DNA from: Heterobasidion occidentale
Taxonomy: Eukaryota; Basidiomycota; Agaricomycetes; Russulales; Bondarzewiaceae
Direction: 5' to 3'
DNA: 64,000 nucleotides
Assembly: GCA_039111635.1 (NCBI GenBank)
Contig: JBCAQO010000010.1
Location: 2,046,001 to 2,110,000, forward strand
The notes under the pieces are model-generated. The model worked only from the letters and a program-made list of their open reading frames with translations. It was not told where the DNA came from and made no database searches. A program made the position numbers and the translations under genes. Of this stretch, positions 9,537 through 20,511 are shown one piece after another. Positions within the stretch are counted from its first letter, which is position 1, and each line of letters starts with the position of its first letter.

Positions 9537-11548
9537 ATGATCTCAAATACGATGATGGACATAGACGTCGAGGACGTGGATATCAACCTCGCGATCGATG
9601 CATCGACGTCCGCCGCCTCGGCTAGTAAGCAGGCGAATCGGGTCGATATCGTCCCCGTCGACGATGCGCATCCGTTCGACCTCGAAGCCTACATATCCGG
9701 CTACACCGGTGTGCATCCATATTCTCCCGCCTCCTACGTCGGGAAAGACGTCTCCCACTGACTGATTCACCGCTTGTGTGAACTCAGGCCATGCCGCGAT
9801 CGATCGCCTCTCCCACATCATCCTCCATGCACCCGCCGTCGCGCCACAGGCCCTCCGACTCGCCCTCACGCTCCTGACCGAGCCCAACCAGCGCGACGCA
9901 ACGCTCTACCAGTCCCTCCTCTCGACCTACGAGTCCGCGCTCGCACAAACGCGCACCCTGCCTCCGCTCGCGGACGTCCTGCCCGACCACAGCCCGTACC
10001 TGCGCTGGGCGGAGGAGACCACCGCCGCGAACCAGGCGGAGCGCGTCAAGCTCGAGGTCGAGCTCAAGACGTACACGAACAACATGATCAAGGAGAGCAT
10101 CCGCATGGCGCATCGCGACCTCGGCGCGTTCTATCGCACGACGGGCCAGTACGACCTCGCGCTCAGGCATTACACCAAGTCGCGCGAGTTCTGCACGACG
10201 GGCGCGCATGTGCTCGAGATGTGCCTCTCTGTGCTCGAGGTGCGCCTACTCGCCCGATCTCATTTGTGATTTCCTCATACCTTCTATCATCCTTCTCATC
10301 GTTCTTTGACCCCTGACCGTTGGCTTTCTGGTTTCTTAACCAGCTCTTGATCGAACAACGCAACTACGCCCATATCCCGACCTACATCTTCAAAGCCGAA
10401 AACGCGCTCGACGGCCTGAGCTCCTCCGCAGCGGCCCCCAACGCTTCCTCCTCTGCCACAGCCACCGCGACCGCCCCGGCCGCCTCCCAATCGGCGAAAA
10501 AAGACCCGTACGCGCCAACGTACGCGAAGCTCGCGCTCTGCACTGCGCTCTCGCTCCTCTCGCAGGGCGCGTACGCCAAAGCCGGCGCGAAGCTGCTCAG
10601 CCTGCCGGCGTCGGGCGCGGGGGGCGCCTGGATCGGGTCGATCGTCGGCCCCGGGGATATATCGACGTACGCGACGCTATGTGCGCTCGCGACGCTCGAC
10701 CGACCCGAGGTGAAGCGCAAGCTCGTCGATGGGGACGCGGCGCCGGCGGTCGGCGAGGGCGGGATGCGCGAGCTTGTGGATGCGTGGATGACGAGCCGGT
10801 TCAAGACGGTGCTGGAACTTCTCCAGCGCTACTCCGTGAGCAGTTCAATGCTCGCATCCACGGCCTTGATGAATGCTCATGAGCACATATTCTTCTTTGG
10901 TCTTCTGACCCTTATTTATATGGCCCCTAGACGCGACACGCACTCGACCCCATCCTCGCTCCACACGTCGCGAGCCTGACGACCTTGATCCGCGCGCGGG
11001 CGGTCGTGCTCTATTTCCAGCCATTTGCGACCGTCCGGCTTGACCGTATGAGCGCCGCGTTTGGGTGGTCTGTCGCCGACACCGAGCGCGAGGTCGTAGA
11101 CCTCATCCAGCGCGGCGAGATCCAGGCGCGCGTTGACAGCCAGAACAAGGTGCGTGCGCCTGTCCCTCCTCCCATCTATCTATTCATTTATTTCCTCGTT
11201 GTATGGCCGTGGCTCACGACGTGCGCATCGAACTCGATGTCTTCGTAGATTTTGAAGGCACGTTCGATCGACGCCCGCGCGCAGCTGTACGCGCGCGCTC
11301 TGCAGGCGGGCGACGAGATGCGGTCGGCGACGCGGAAGCTGTTGCTCCGGATGCGATTGTGCGTGTGTCCCCTCTTTCTCACTTTCTTGTCCGCATTGTT
11401 CATATTCCTCGTCGTTTCCGTCTGCTCGGGGGCCTTTCGCCTTGGCAGGCAGCAGGCAGACCTTGTCGTGCGCAAGACGCAGCCTGGGAACGCGCATATA
11501 CTCGCCGCAGGGTCGTTCTCCCAAGGCTCGGAACCAATGATCAGCTAG
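9537..11548 (+). CDS. CSN1: COP9 signalosome subunit 1 (PCI domain), 514 aa
   Basis: Six exons: 9537..9708, 9788..10239, 10344..10835, 10931..11149, 11249..11358, 11449..11548; 515 codons, the usual length of CSN1. Family landmarks are [14 protein letters not shown] near the N-terminus, a TPR-like helical region with [20 protein letters not shown] and [15 protein letters not shown], and the PCI domain ([20 protein letters not shown], then [16 protein letters not shown]). CSN1 is a scaffold subunit of the signalosome, which removes NEDD8 from cullins and so controls ubiquitin ligases. In filamentous fungi the complex governs development and secondary metabolism. An alanine/serine-rich insert at residues about 225-250 is low complexity. 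The start at 9537 has the full acidic leader DIDVEDVD. Confidence 0.92.
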
Positions 11549-11797
11549 AGTCGCGGTTCATTAGCTGCGTGTGCACTGATGTGTACTCTGTAGGACAGCA
11601 AATGGAGCGCCTCTGTGTATCATACTCATTTTGTTTCTACTTTGCTTTCGATGCAAGCACTTCGATAAAGTTTCGAATGAACTATCCATGGCATGCAGAA
11701 TATGTCGGAATGGGGGCTCACGGAGGATGTAGGTGGTGAACAAGAAATATGTATATGATTGCGCGACTGTGCAGAATAGACAAACCCGAACGACGAT

Positions 11798-12725
11798 TTA
11801 TGTACGCAGCCACGCCGTCTTGGCGATCTTCTTCTGTTTCTTCTGCTCTTTGAACCGTTCCTACACACAGTCGAGAGAAGAGCGCGCGCACGCATGAGCA
11901 CTCGGCGATCGCACGCAAGGAAAAAAAGGAAAAAAACATCCCAAAAGGCAGACTCACAAGATCCTTCTTGCTCGGCCGCTTGCGCTTGCGCCCGCCCTCC
12001 TCCTCCTCCGCCTGCTTGCGCTGCTCGACCTCTTGCTCCCACGCGCCGACGTCGAAGTAGACCTCGCTCATGCGCTTCGCGCGCTCGTACTCGCTCAGGT
12101 GCGCCGGCGCGCGGGCATCCGCGCGCGCGAACGCGCCCGTGCGCGCGTTGAACTTGGCGACGAAGGATCCGCCGGGGGCGCTGCCCGAGGGCCCTGCGAG
12201 GGACGGGTCGAGGTACGCCAGGGACGGGTCGATGCCCTGGGCCGCGGCGGCTTCTTGCAGCGCGTAGAGCGACGCTACGGCAGGCGCGGGCGTTATCGGC
12301 GCAGAAGCGGGGCTCGTAGAGGATGAAGGGTCGGCGGGGGTAGTGGTAGTAGCAGTAGTGGTGGTGGAAGAGGAGGGGTCCGATGGGGTGGAGGACTGGA
12401 GAGGGTTCTCCCAGGTCGTTTGTTGCGTCTTGCTGTTGAAGAAGTAATAGGCGTTGTATTGCGGCGACCAGATGGCCTGCCAGTCGCTCGCGGGTGCCAC
12501 AGCAGAGGCAGCTGCGGAGGTGGAGGAACCGTCTCCTGTGGGTTCTGGCGTCGATGCACCCGAGGCGGGTGTGTCCTGGAGAACAGAAGACGCGGCAGAG
12601 GCAGAGGTGGAGGTGGAGGCCACTGGCTCCTCCGCGACGTCTGCAGTGCCTTCGACGGGCTGTGCAGGCGCATCGGAGGATGGATCTGGGGACGGGCTGG
12701 GGCTCTTGCTCGGTGTGGGCGACAT
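11798..12725 (-). CDS. WW-domain protein, 276 aa
   Basis: Two exons, 12725..11958 and 11860..11798. The first 80 residues are a low-complexity Ser/Pro/Thr/Ala tract. A single WW domain follows at about 81-109 (DWQAIWSPQYNAYYFF, then QQTTWENP), with both signature tryptophans and the closing proline. After a second Ser/Thr linker comes a helical, charged C-terminus (YERAKRMSEVYFDVGAWEQE, RKRKRPSKKDLERFKEQKK) ending KTAWLRT. WW domains bind proline-rich ligands. The basic Arg/Lys tail and size suggest a nuclear, possibly splicing-linked protein, but that is inference. The gene shares a 246-bp divergent promoter with the universal-stress gene to its right. Confidence 0.85.
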
Positions 12726-12971
12726 TGTCGGCGATGGCAGCTTGGACGAAGACGCTCGCAGCGAGAGGACATCAGCACGGACACACGCCACATCTCGGCC
12801 TGATTTGGGAATGGTTTCTATTTGTGGCCATTGCCGCCACCGCAATTACTCTGACGCAGTGACTCCCTCCGCAACCACGACCACGACCAAGACGGCCTCG
12901 ACGACGGCGACGACGACGACTACAACGACGACAACGATCGCCTCTATTGTACCATCACCGCAACACACACG
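12726..12971. promoter_or_regulatory. Short divergent promoter with trinucleotide-rich tract
   Basis: 246 bp separate the start codons of the WW-domain and universal-stress genes. The right half (about 12876-12943) is a run of imperfect ACG/GAC triplets (ACGACGACGACTACAACG and similar), probably 5' UTR of the right-hand gene. No TATA box is seen. Confidence 0.5.
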
Positions 12972-14184
12972 ATGTATGACAGCCAGGTCTCTCTGCCTCT
13001 CCCGTCCCAGCCACTGCGTTCTGCGATGAAACACCCCTCGCGGCCATCGACCCCGAGCGCTGCCTCGCCCATCAACTCGCCCGCCCTCCGCTCTAGCTCG
13101 CTGCTCCCTCCCCTCCCCACGTCGTCTCCCTCAACCTCCAGCGTCCCCACCCACTCCCCCCACTCCTCCACCTCCTCCACCTCCAATTTCGCATCCAACC
13201 CCGCCTCTTCTGCGTCTACCTCCACCTCGGTGCTCTCTCCCTCTTTCGCGCCCTCCCCGGTCCAGTTCACCCTCACCCCGACGCACTCGCGCGCGCCTAC
13301 CATCTGCGCGCCGGGGGGGTACACGCCCAAGGTCTCGTTCGACACGTTCGAGAACCCTGCCGCGTCCATGTTCTCGTTCACGCTCTCCGTCAAGAGCGAC
13401 GGCTACGTCCGCAACCGCAGCACGCGCGTCTTTCTCTGCGCCGCGAGCGCCGACGACAGCGGCCGCCAGGCGCTCGACTGGGCCATCGAGAGCCTCGTGC
13501 AGGACGGCGATGAGCTCATCGTGTTCCGCGGGATCGACCAGGAGGAGCTCGGTACGTCGCGCACGCATCTTCCTTGCCTGTGGCACATGCTCTTTTCCTC
13601 ATTGACATCATGCTCCTTTTGCAGAGAAAGATCACGGCATGGTTCGCGACGACGCGCGCGAGCTCATGCGCAGGATACAAGAGAAGTGTGTTGATCTCGA
13701 TCACAACCGCAAGGTCCGTCCCCGTCCCGTTCGCTACTAGCGCTCCCTAACCATCCATTTTTTCAGCTTTCCATCGTCGTCGAGTTCATCGCCGGCAAGA
13801 CGACACAGACGATCGACCGGCTCATCGCGCTCTACCGCCCAGACAGCATCGTCGTCGGCACGCGGGGGACCCGCGGGATGATGCAGGCGTGGGGCGCCGC
13901 GTTCGGTGCGCCGGGAATGGGCAGCGTGTCCAAATACTGCCTCAGCCACAGCCCCGTCCCGATCATCGTCGTGCGCCCTGAGAGCAAGGTGCGCAAGACG
14001 ATCGAGAAGAGGCGGGCGGATCCGAAGCGCGGGAAGCATTTCGACGAGTGCGTGTTTTCGGCTCACTCGTCCTGTACACAGCTGGCTGAATTCTACTTTT
14101 CCCAATTTGAATTGCAGTCAGCGGCTGAGGCATCAGAGGAGTAACATTGCGGCTGTGCCGATTACTTCGACTCTTACGCGTTAA
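12972..14184 (+). CDS. Universal stress protein (UspA) domain protein, 338 aa
   Basis: Model join(12972..13551, 13625..13713, 13767..14047, 14118..14184), 339 codons. Residues 1-130 are a Ser/Pro-rich, probably disordered leader that ends in YTPKVSFDTFEN. From about residue 150 there is a Usp fold: RVFLCAASADDSGRQALDWA, then DELIVFRG, LSIVVEFIAG, and the nucleotide-binding loop VVGTRGTRG with GSVSKYCLSHSPVPIIVV. The GxxG...GS spacing is that of ATP-binding Usp proteins. Fungal proteins of this layout (long serine-rich leader plus one Usp domain) are widespread and often phosphorylated; their role is poorly defined. The last exon gives a short basic tail after KRGKHFD. Confidence 0.88.
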
Positions 14185-15302
14185 CGCGCGCGCCTTCTCT
14201 TTTCCTTCATCTTCCTTTTCTCACAGCTCTTCCCTTTCACATCCATCAATCCTTTTTCTCCCCATTCTTTAATTTCACCGCACTCCACATATCACCTACC
14301 GCTCTTCTTGATCCTGCAACCTATTGCCCCCGTCCGTTGTTCCGAGCCCCCTTCTTCTCTGTTCTGAGCATAGTCTCCGGTTCCTCGATCGAATGCGCAT
14401 CTCATGTATTGTATATACTCCCTGCTCTGTCCCGTCGGCCTATATCTACCTTTCTCCCATCCATCCACCTTCCCTCCACGGTCCCCGCCCCCATTACTCT
14501 GCGCCCGTAGACATACTCCACGCCTTGCCTTGCGTCACTTTCTTTGCTGTATGGTTATAGTCGCAATTAGCGTTGATGCTTCTCTTGCCCCTTTTTGCTT
14601 TTTGCGAGCATGCTCGGCACCGGCACGCGGTCGCTGAGATCGAAAAGCAGTTGAGGTCACGTCGTTCGAGGCTCGAGCATTCATACTAAGTTGCCAGTCA
14701 ATCTTCGGCAATATCAACCTCGACCTCGCCGTCTGCTCTGCTCTCCTCGACGAATGCTCGCCAGCGCTTTAGCCTTTGTGAGCCCTGCCCCCGCCCGCGC
14801 GGCATGATGAGAGGGAACAAGGGCGCCGCCGCGGCGGCGGCGGCCGTGTGCTGTAAAGCGCCGACCTACCGCCTCTCGCTCGTCGACCCGCCTCTCGTTC
14901 ACGCTCTCTTGTCTCTCCTTCTCCTTCTCCGCGCGCGCGGCTCCCACCCACGGCGCCTCTTTCGCGCCTCGCGGGCGCTTCGACATCGACGATGTCTTGA
15001 TCGCGAAAGCCCTCCACACGGCCGTGCGGCGGCGCCCCCGGCGGCAGGCGCGCCGCGCAGATGATTCGGCGGTGGGGCGTGGGGGCCCCGCCGTTGGCTT
15101 TGGCGTTGGGCGGCGGAGGGCTGGCGGTTCGGAGCGGCGCGCGAAGGATTTCGGGAAGCAGCGGGATGGTCCCGAGGGGGCTGTCGAAGGCGCAGGGAGC
15201 CGTCGCGCCGAGTGCGCGGGAGAGGGGGGCGCAGCGTCGGTAGGTGATGCATCGCGGAGCGCGGTGGCCCTGCCGGATAGGTCGGATGATGGGGCGAGTA
15301 GC
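14185..15302. other. Intergenic, GC-rich on the right
   Basis: The left part (to about 14700) is pyrimidine-rich and looks like 3' UTR of the stress-protein gene. From about 14800 to 15300 the DNA is very GC-rich and open in several frames on both strands, as GC-rich DNA often is. None of those frames has a family signature. A 5' exon of the coiled-coil gene could hide here. Confidence 0.4.
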
Positions 15303-15836
15303 ATGGAGGCCATGCTGGAAAACTCGCGTGCCATGCTGGAGCGGTTGAATTGGATGCTGGAAAGGTCGATTGCAATGCTGGAGAGGTCGGATGCAAAGCT
15401 GAAGGATCTCCTGGAGTGGGAACACAGATCAAACCGGCGGAACGGATTCGCATCGGAGACCTACCACACGATCGGGTGAGTCGGGCGCGCCGCCGCCAAG
15501 GCTGAGCTCATCGCAGTCTATGGCCGTTCTCATTCGTTTGATGTCTGATTATTGACAGCCTTGCGCGCAGGGACGTCCCGAGCGCCATCGACCCCACACA
15601 CGCCCGACGGTGGAGATTATCGGAAAGATTCGAAGTATGGTAAGTGGAGGCTATTGAGCGCACCCACCGCCGAGCCGCTGTCTGGCAGCCATTTGATTGT
15701 TGATTGTCTTCCTACGCACCGCGTGCGCAGGGATGACCCAGGTTGTGCACACTCTCCCTCTGCGCCTCGAACAACCAATCTGTCTGTTGCTGCTGCTGCT
15801 GCAATTCACACCTCAAGGTCTGATGCATCCCTCTAG
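15303..15836 (+). CDS. Small coiled-coil protein with heptad repeats (tentative, 119 aa)
   Basis: Model join(15303..15475, 15559..15639, 15731..15836), 120 codons, with strong GTGAGT and GTAAGT donors and TTGACAG and GTGCGCAG acceptors. Residues 3-37 are five perfect heptads (AMLENSR, AMLERLN, WMLERSI, AMLERSD, AKLKDLL), a parallel coiled coil by pattern. The rest is hydrophilic with a poly-Ala run and resembles nothing I know. The frame is open upstream to about 14854, so the true start may be further left through another exon. Beyond the stop, another spliced-looking segment (about 15840-16270, open frame with LTKLSASIRAQRKAASS, donor at 15977) may belong to the same gene. Gene limits are therefore uncertain. 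Confidence 0.4.
15309..15413 (+). repeat. Five in-frame 21-bp heptad repeats
   Basis: Five consecutive 21-bp units of the form GCC ATG CTG GAR ..., each coding one heptad. Units 1-4 share nearly identical codons, showing recent expansion at the DNA level, and unit 5 is more diverged. Confidence 0.85.
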
Positions 15837-16378
15837 GGACGTAGCCGCGGCCTTCATTCGCATTTGACGAAGCTATCTGCGTCTATCCGAGCCCAGCGTA
15901 AAGCTGCCAGCTCGACGGCCATAATAGGCAGGGCCAAAACTGCGATGCAGGCCGCTCTAGGTTTCGTCAAGCGCGCTATCGTGAGTGGTTTTCCCCTCTC
16001 TGTCGAAGACCATCTGGGACTGATTTCTGACTCTACTCAGCACATAAATTCTCGTCATCAAGGGCATGGTGCTGGCAAATACGCCGCCGGCAGAGACGTT
16101 TCCACCGTACTATGCAGTCGCAGTAAGCTCTGTTTTCGTGCTCATCTAGTTGCTTTCCTGTTGTCATTCCCCGCTCTCCTTCAATGTCGATCTATATCCC
16201 AATTTGAACCGCTTATTGTTCGTATCGCGCACAGCTCGTTTCTCAGATACTCTGCCACTAAAGATGGCCCGCCGCCTTTCTTTCAAACCCCGCCACGCTG
16301 GACTCCAAGCGGGAGTGGCATGCCTCAAGAAGCTCGAGGCCCCGCACATCGCGTTGACCACTACCACCACCGCACACC
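15837..16378. other. Probable exons or 5' region, unresolved
   Basis: A long plus-strand open frame crosses this stretch (LTKLSASIRAQ... to about 16130), with GTGAGT at 15981 and an acceptor near 16040. It could be the 3' half of the coiled-coil gene or the 5' leader of the next one. I could not connect it to either in frame with confidence. Confidence 0.3.
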
Positions 16379-17389
16379 ATGGACCTCCCCTTCGACCACG
16401 TCGAAATCATGGCCCAGAAGATCGCCTATTACACCCACATCGCCGAGCGCTGTCAGTCGGACCTCCGCTTCCACGTGCTCGACGACCGCATGCTCCGGAA
16501 GCACTACGACAAGGCGTGCAAGCAGTGGCGACGGCACTCCGACGTGTACCCCGTGTACATGCCCGCCGTGGGCAATGCGGCGAGCAAGACCGCGTTCTTC
16601 CGCAAGTGCGACGCCGTGTGCGCGTCGAAGCCGGACACCCCTCTCGAGTGCGCGCGCCTTGCTCTCTCCGGCGTCACGCGATCCGACCCGCTGACGCTGC
16701 ACCCCCCTCCTCTCCAACAGCTACTTCCTGGTGATCTTCGCGGCCTCCGGGGCGATCGAGGTCCTCATCTCGCACGAATACAACGCGCTGGACAGCAGCA
16801 CGAGCCTCGCCATCTACAACGCGGCCCATGCGCGAGTGTGCGTGTCCGCTCGCCCCCCTGATCCGAGTGGCAGCGAGTGGCTCACGGCCTGACTGACCCT
16901 TGGACGCATTTCGCAGGCACGGCAAGGCCCCGTCCCCGCCCCCTCGCGCTCCCGCCCCCCGCCCCCGCCGCTCCCCCGAAGCACGCCGCCGCGAGCAAGA
17001 ACTCCGCCACGACCACCATCGCGCGCATGGCGCGCGCAGACTCGGACGCCGTCCGCTGGGCGGACGCGCTCCTCGACACGCGCATCCGGTACATCGACGC
17101 GGGCACGAACGTCGCGCAGACCTGCACCGTCGTCGACCACGGTGCGAGCTTCCGCCGCGGCGAGTACTTCGGCATCGCGCACGAGGACGGCCGGACGGAG
17201 GAGATCTCGGCGCGGAAGATGCGCGAGATTTGGAATAATCGCGTCGGGGGCGCGAGCGCGAGCACGAGCACGAGCATGGGCACGAGTGAGAGCAATAGCA
17301 AGGGCAAGAGCACGAGTCTGCCGGAGCCAGAGCCAGAGCCGGACGCGGGTGGCGTGCAGCCTGTGCGGCTGCCCTGGGTGGTTGCGTAG
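16379..17389 (+). CDS. Hypothetical protein, orphan
   Basis: Start 16379 has a strong context (CACACCATGG). Exon 1 (16379..16647) and exon 2 (16721..16835 or 16837) join cleanly. The third exon runs to the stop at 17389; its left border is best placed at an acceptor near 16930 so that the conserved-looking frame is kept. The protein starts MDLPFDHVEIMAQKIAYYTH, contains a hydrophobic stretch YFLVIFAASGAIEVLI, a Pro/Ala-rich linker, then a structured segment (ARADSDAVRWADALLDTRI, ARKMREIWNNRVGG) and ends in a Ser/Thr then Pro-Glu repeat tail (PEPEPEPD). I recognise no family. The linker join is the weak point, and the region could be two domains of a fast-evolving basidiomycete protein. Confidence 0.5.
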
Positions 17390-17816
17390 CTTGGCTTGTG
17401 TGCGTTTTGTGTTAAGTTAGTACTTGTGTTATGTCGCTGTTCGCGAAGTGGCTTTTCCGACTTACGAGGGCCAACATGCGCGCCACCAAGCTCAGGCCAT
17501 TCAAACTCGCACAACGATGCACGGGCCAAGACGAGAAATACTGCGGCCAATATCCAAGAGAGACTTCCAATAACTACTGAACCTAAAGCTGTTCGACGCG
17601 CATGTGGCGCGCGCGGACCCCACGTACTTTACGATGATGCGTGATGCTAGTGATGATATTATACTATACACGCCGTCGCCATGTACCCACTCGCGCGCGC
17701 GCGCGCCACCCCAGGCAAGGCGCGCGCCCACCGACAGACAGCGTGAAACCTCGCCCGCCGGCACTCTAAGCAAATCCAGCCCTCCAGCCCCACAGAGCGT
17801 CGCGGGCTCCCCGCAA
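17390..17816. other. Intergenic, tail-to-tail
   Basis: About 430 bp between the stops of two convergent genes. Nothing coding; it presumably holds both 3' UTRs. Confidence 0.5.
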
Positions 17817-19916
17817 TCACGTCGTGAAGATGCCGATGATTTTGAACGGCGAGACGCCCTGCCCCTCCTCGCCCATCAGCTGGCACTCGACAAAGTGCGA
17901 GCCCCGCGCGACGAGGCGGTCGATAATCTCCAGCCTGCCGCGCCCGTCAGCCACGAACGCCGGGCAGAAAAGCAAATGAGACTCACGCGGGCGTGCTCTC
18001 CGCGACGTCCGCGGCGTTCCCGATCGCCTTGCGCCCCGCGAAGTTATCGTCCACCCAGCACTCGACCTCGCTCCCCGCCCCAACAACCGCGCGCGGCTCC
18101 CGCACGTAATACACCCCGACGTCGCCCGCGCCCACCGTGACCGGCACGCGCAGCCTGCTCGTCGGCAGCGTCGAGTAGAAGTAGTGCGCCGTGCTCCCCG
18201 CGGCGGCGCCCGCCGCCGCGCTCCCCGCGGGCGGGTGGAACGCGTGCCAGCCCGAGCCGTAGAAGAGCGACGGCGGGAGCGGGTTGATCAGGTCGTTCGC
18301 GGACACGCACGCCGGCGCGACCTCCTCGAGCGCGCGCGCCTGCAGGTCCGCGGGCAGCGACGCGATGCGCGCCGGCGGGACGCGCAGCTGCGCCGCGAGC
18401 GCGCCGGCGGCAGCGGGCAGCGGGTGCTGCTCCGCGCCGTCGTCTGCGTTTGCGTCCGCGTCCACGTCGCCCTTGCGGAGGCCCTTGCCGCCGAAGAGCG
18501 CGCGCGCGTCGGTCGGCTGCTTCGGCGCGTCGTCGCCGCCGCCGCCGAGGGCGTAGTACACGGGGAGCGTGCTGCCGCCGCCCTCGTAGGCTTTGCCGGT
18601 CGCGGCGGCCCAGGTGAGGCAGATCTGAGACTGGACGTAGGCGATGAGGATGTCGGCGATGAGTGCGTGGCCGGCGGGGTTCGCGAGCACGGGGTCGGTG
18701 AAGTAGCGGTCGATGGACGCGGGCGAGGTGATGTACATCGGGTACAGGGCCCATTTCGTGCTGGGGTCGCCTCGTTGTCAGCAAAAGCGTGCTAGGAGCT
18801 TCTCGCCGGCGCGTGCGCACCTTATGTGGGGGACGTCGTAGAATTGAGAGACGACGCTGTGCCAGTGGTCGGGCCCCGCGAAGCCGTTTTGCTGGTGGAC
18901 TTGGGGGCTGAAGTGGCCGAGGATGATGACGGCGGGCGAGTCTGGGCGGAGCAGGATGGAGCGCACGAGGAGCTCGAAGTTGTCGAGCGTCGAGCGGTCG
19001 CTAGAGCGGCGTTCTCTCTGGTGAGCGCAAAGCACGGAGCGGACGGACGGACGAAGGGTTCCTTACGCTCTGTCGTCGGTATCGAGCTCGATGACGACGA
19101 GGTCGGTGTAGTCTGGCAGGTGGTGGGCGTTGCAGAAGGAGAAGTACTCCGAGTTGGTGCGCCGCATGGCGCCGTTGGTGAGCTCGGAGGCGGGGTGGGG
19201 GAAGATGCTGTTCCACCAGTTGAAGAACCGGGATGGGTAGCAGTCGGATGCGATGGGGTCGTCGCCGGCACCGTGACATGCCGATACTGGTGAATGGGGT
19301 CAGCACAGGACATGACGAGGAAAGTCCTCACGGAGGGGAGATATGACGGCCCGAAAGGGGCAAGAAGCGAGGTGGAGGTGGATACCAGGAGTGCGCCGTG
19401 GGCTCTCCTTCGCTAACGGACACTGGCAAGGCATGAACACTGACCTGAGCCTCCAATGATGCTGATAGTCACGGGTTGGCCGAGCATTGCCTTGTGAATG
19501 ACCTTCTGCACGCGCGCCCCACTGCCGAGATGCAACCAGCTCTTTGACACCGCCAAAGCACCATGCTTCGCCGCCAGCTCATCGCCAGGACCGAACGTGG
19601 GGCAGAACTCGAACGGGGTCTCGCCAACCTCCTCCGAGATGTTGAGATAGTTTGTCGGCTTCAAGTTTGCGGCATAGGAGTGCGAGTGGTGGCGGTAGTA
19701 GTAGTTGTCGGCGGGGCTCGAGGGCAAGATGAAGCGGGTGAGGAGGACGAGGGAGAGGAAGAGGGATATGATGAGCCATATGCGATTTGTGACGCCAAAG
19801 GTGCGCTGGTTGAGGCGCGAGGGGGGCTTTTCGTTGGAGGCGGAAATCATGGAGGGGTCGAGGCCGGGTGTCGGTGGAGCAATGTGTGCTAGATTCTTGC
19901 CTGCCCGTCTCTGCAT
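17817..19916 (-). CDS. Type II membrane SGNH hydrolase-like protein, 587 aa
   Basis: Five exons: 19916..19445, 19286..19067, 19000..18821, 18760..17987, 17934..17817; 588 codons. A cytosolic N-terminus is followed by one membrane helix at about residues 45-65 (IWLIISLFLSLVLLTRFIL), as in a Golgi type II protein. SGNH elements follow: ISIIGGSVSACHGAG supplies the block-I Gly-Ser nucleophile motif, then VVIELDTDD, LGHFSPQ, and PDHWHSVVSQFYDVPHI in the region of the last block. The C-terminal part (WVDDNFAG, RGSHFVECQLMG, FKIIGIFTT) is conserved in basidiomycete proteins of this kind. Such proteins are thought to be O-acetyl esterases or transferases on polysaccharides, which is inference here. 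An acidic low-complexity insert at about 345-390 is variable. It is divergent from a GT69 capsule-type mannosyltransferase. Confidence 0.8.
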
Positions 19917-20511
19917 GTTCTGCGAGAGGAGCGGATAGGGCGACGACGACGACGACGATGGCGAGGGAGAAGAGGGCGGAATGGTGTTCAGAGACAAGCA
20001 GGGGCAAGGAGCATGCCAGCGCTGGCGTTGCGGTTCGGGACAGCGGGCTTTGACCGCGGGAGACAGCCGCCGCCTTGAGCTCCGTCACTCCTCGTCCGTC
20101 CCTCTCCTCCACCTCCTCCGTCCATCTCCTCCGTACGTCCCGCTTTCTACACCGTTCATCCGCCTTCTGATCCACCGCACACAGCCCCGCAGCCGCCGTC
20201 GTATCAGCCGGCCTACGAACAAACATTGCATGGTGTGTTCATTGCAGGCAGACTGCAGGCAGGTCTACCGACCGACACGAGAGCTGACGCGCTGCTGCAA
20301 CCTCTCGACAGACATCTGGCTCAACGTACACTGCCTGGCTTACCGTTCGCTCTAAATAGGCACCTTCGACACCCCCGCCATCTCGTGGCGGCCCAACAAC
20401 TTCATAAATTGTCATAAACACCAACAACGTTCTACCGGGTCAGTCTTGCGTCTACGAGCCTCCTCGGCGTACTCAATCCCGCAGCAGGTGTTCGCACACC
20501 CAGCGGCCATA
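19917..20511. promoter_or_regulatory. Divergent promoter region SGNH hydrolase / GT69
   Basis: 595 bp between the two start codons, pyrimidine-rich on the right side. A CTAAATA element lies at about 20353. It is the only space for both promoters, so co-regulation of the two genes is plausible. Confidence 0.5.

Noticed and set aside
14714..15453. Overlapping minus-strand open frames of about 200 codons
   Set aside because: Their composition (Arg/Pro/Ala/Ser) is that expected of GC-rich DNA read in the wrong frame; plus-strand splice sites and heptads are better evidence for the other strand.
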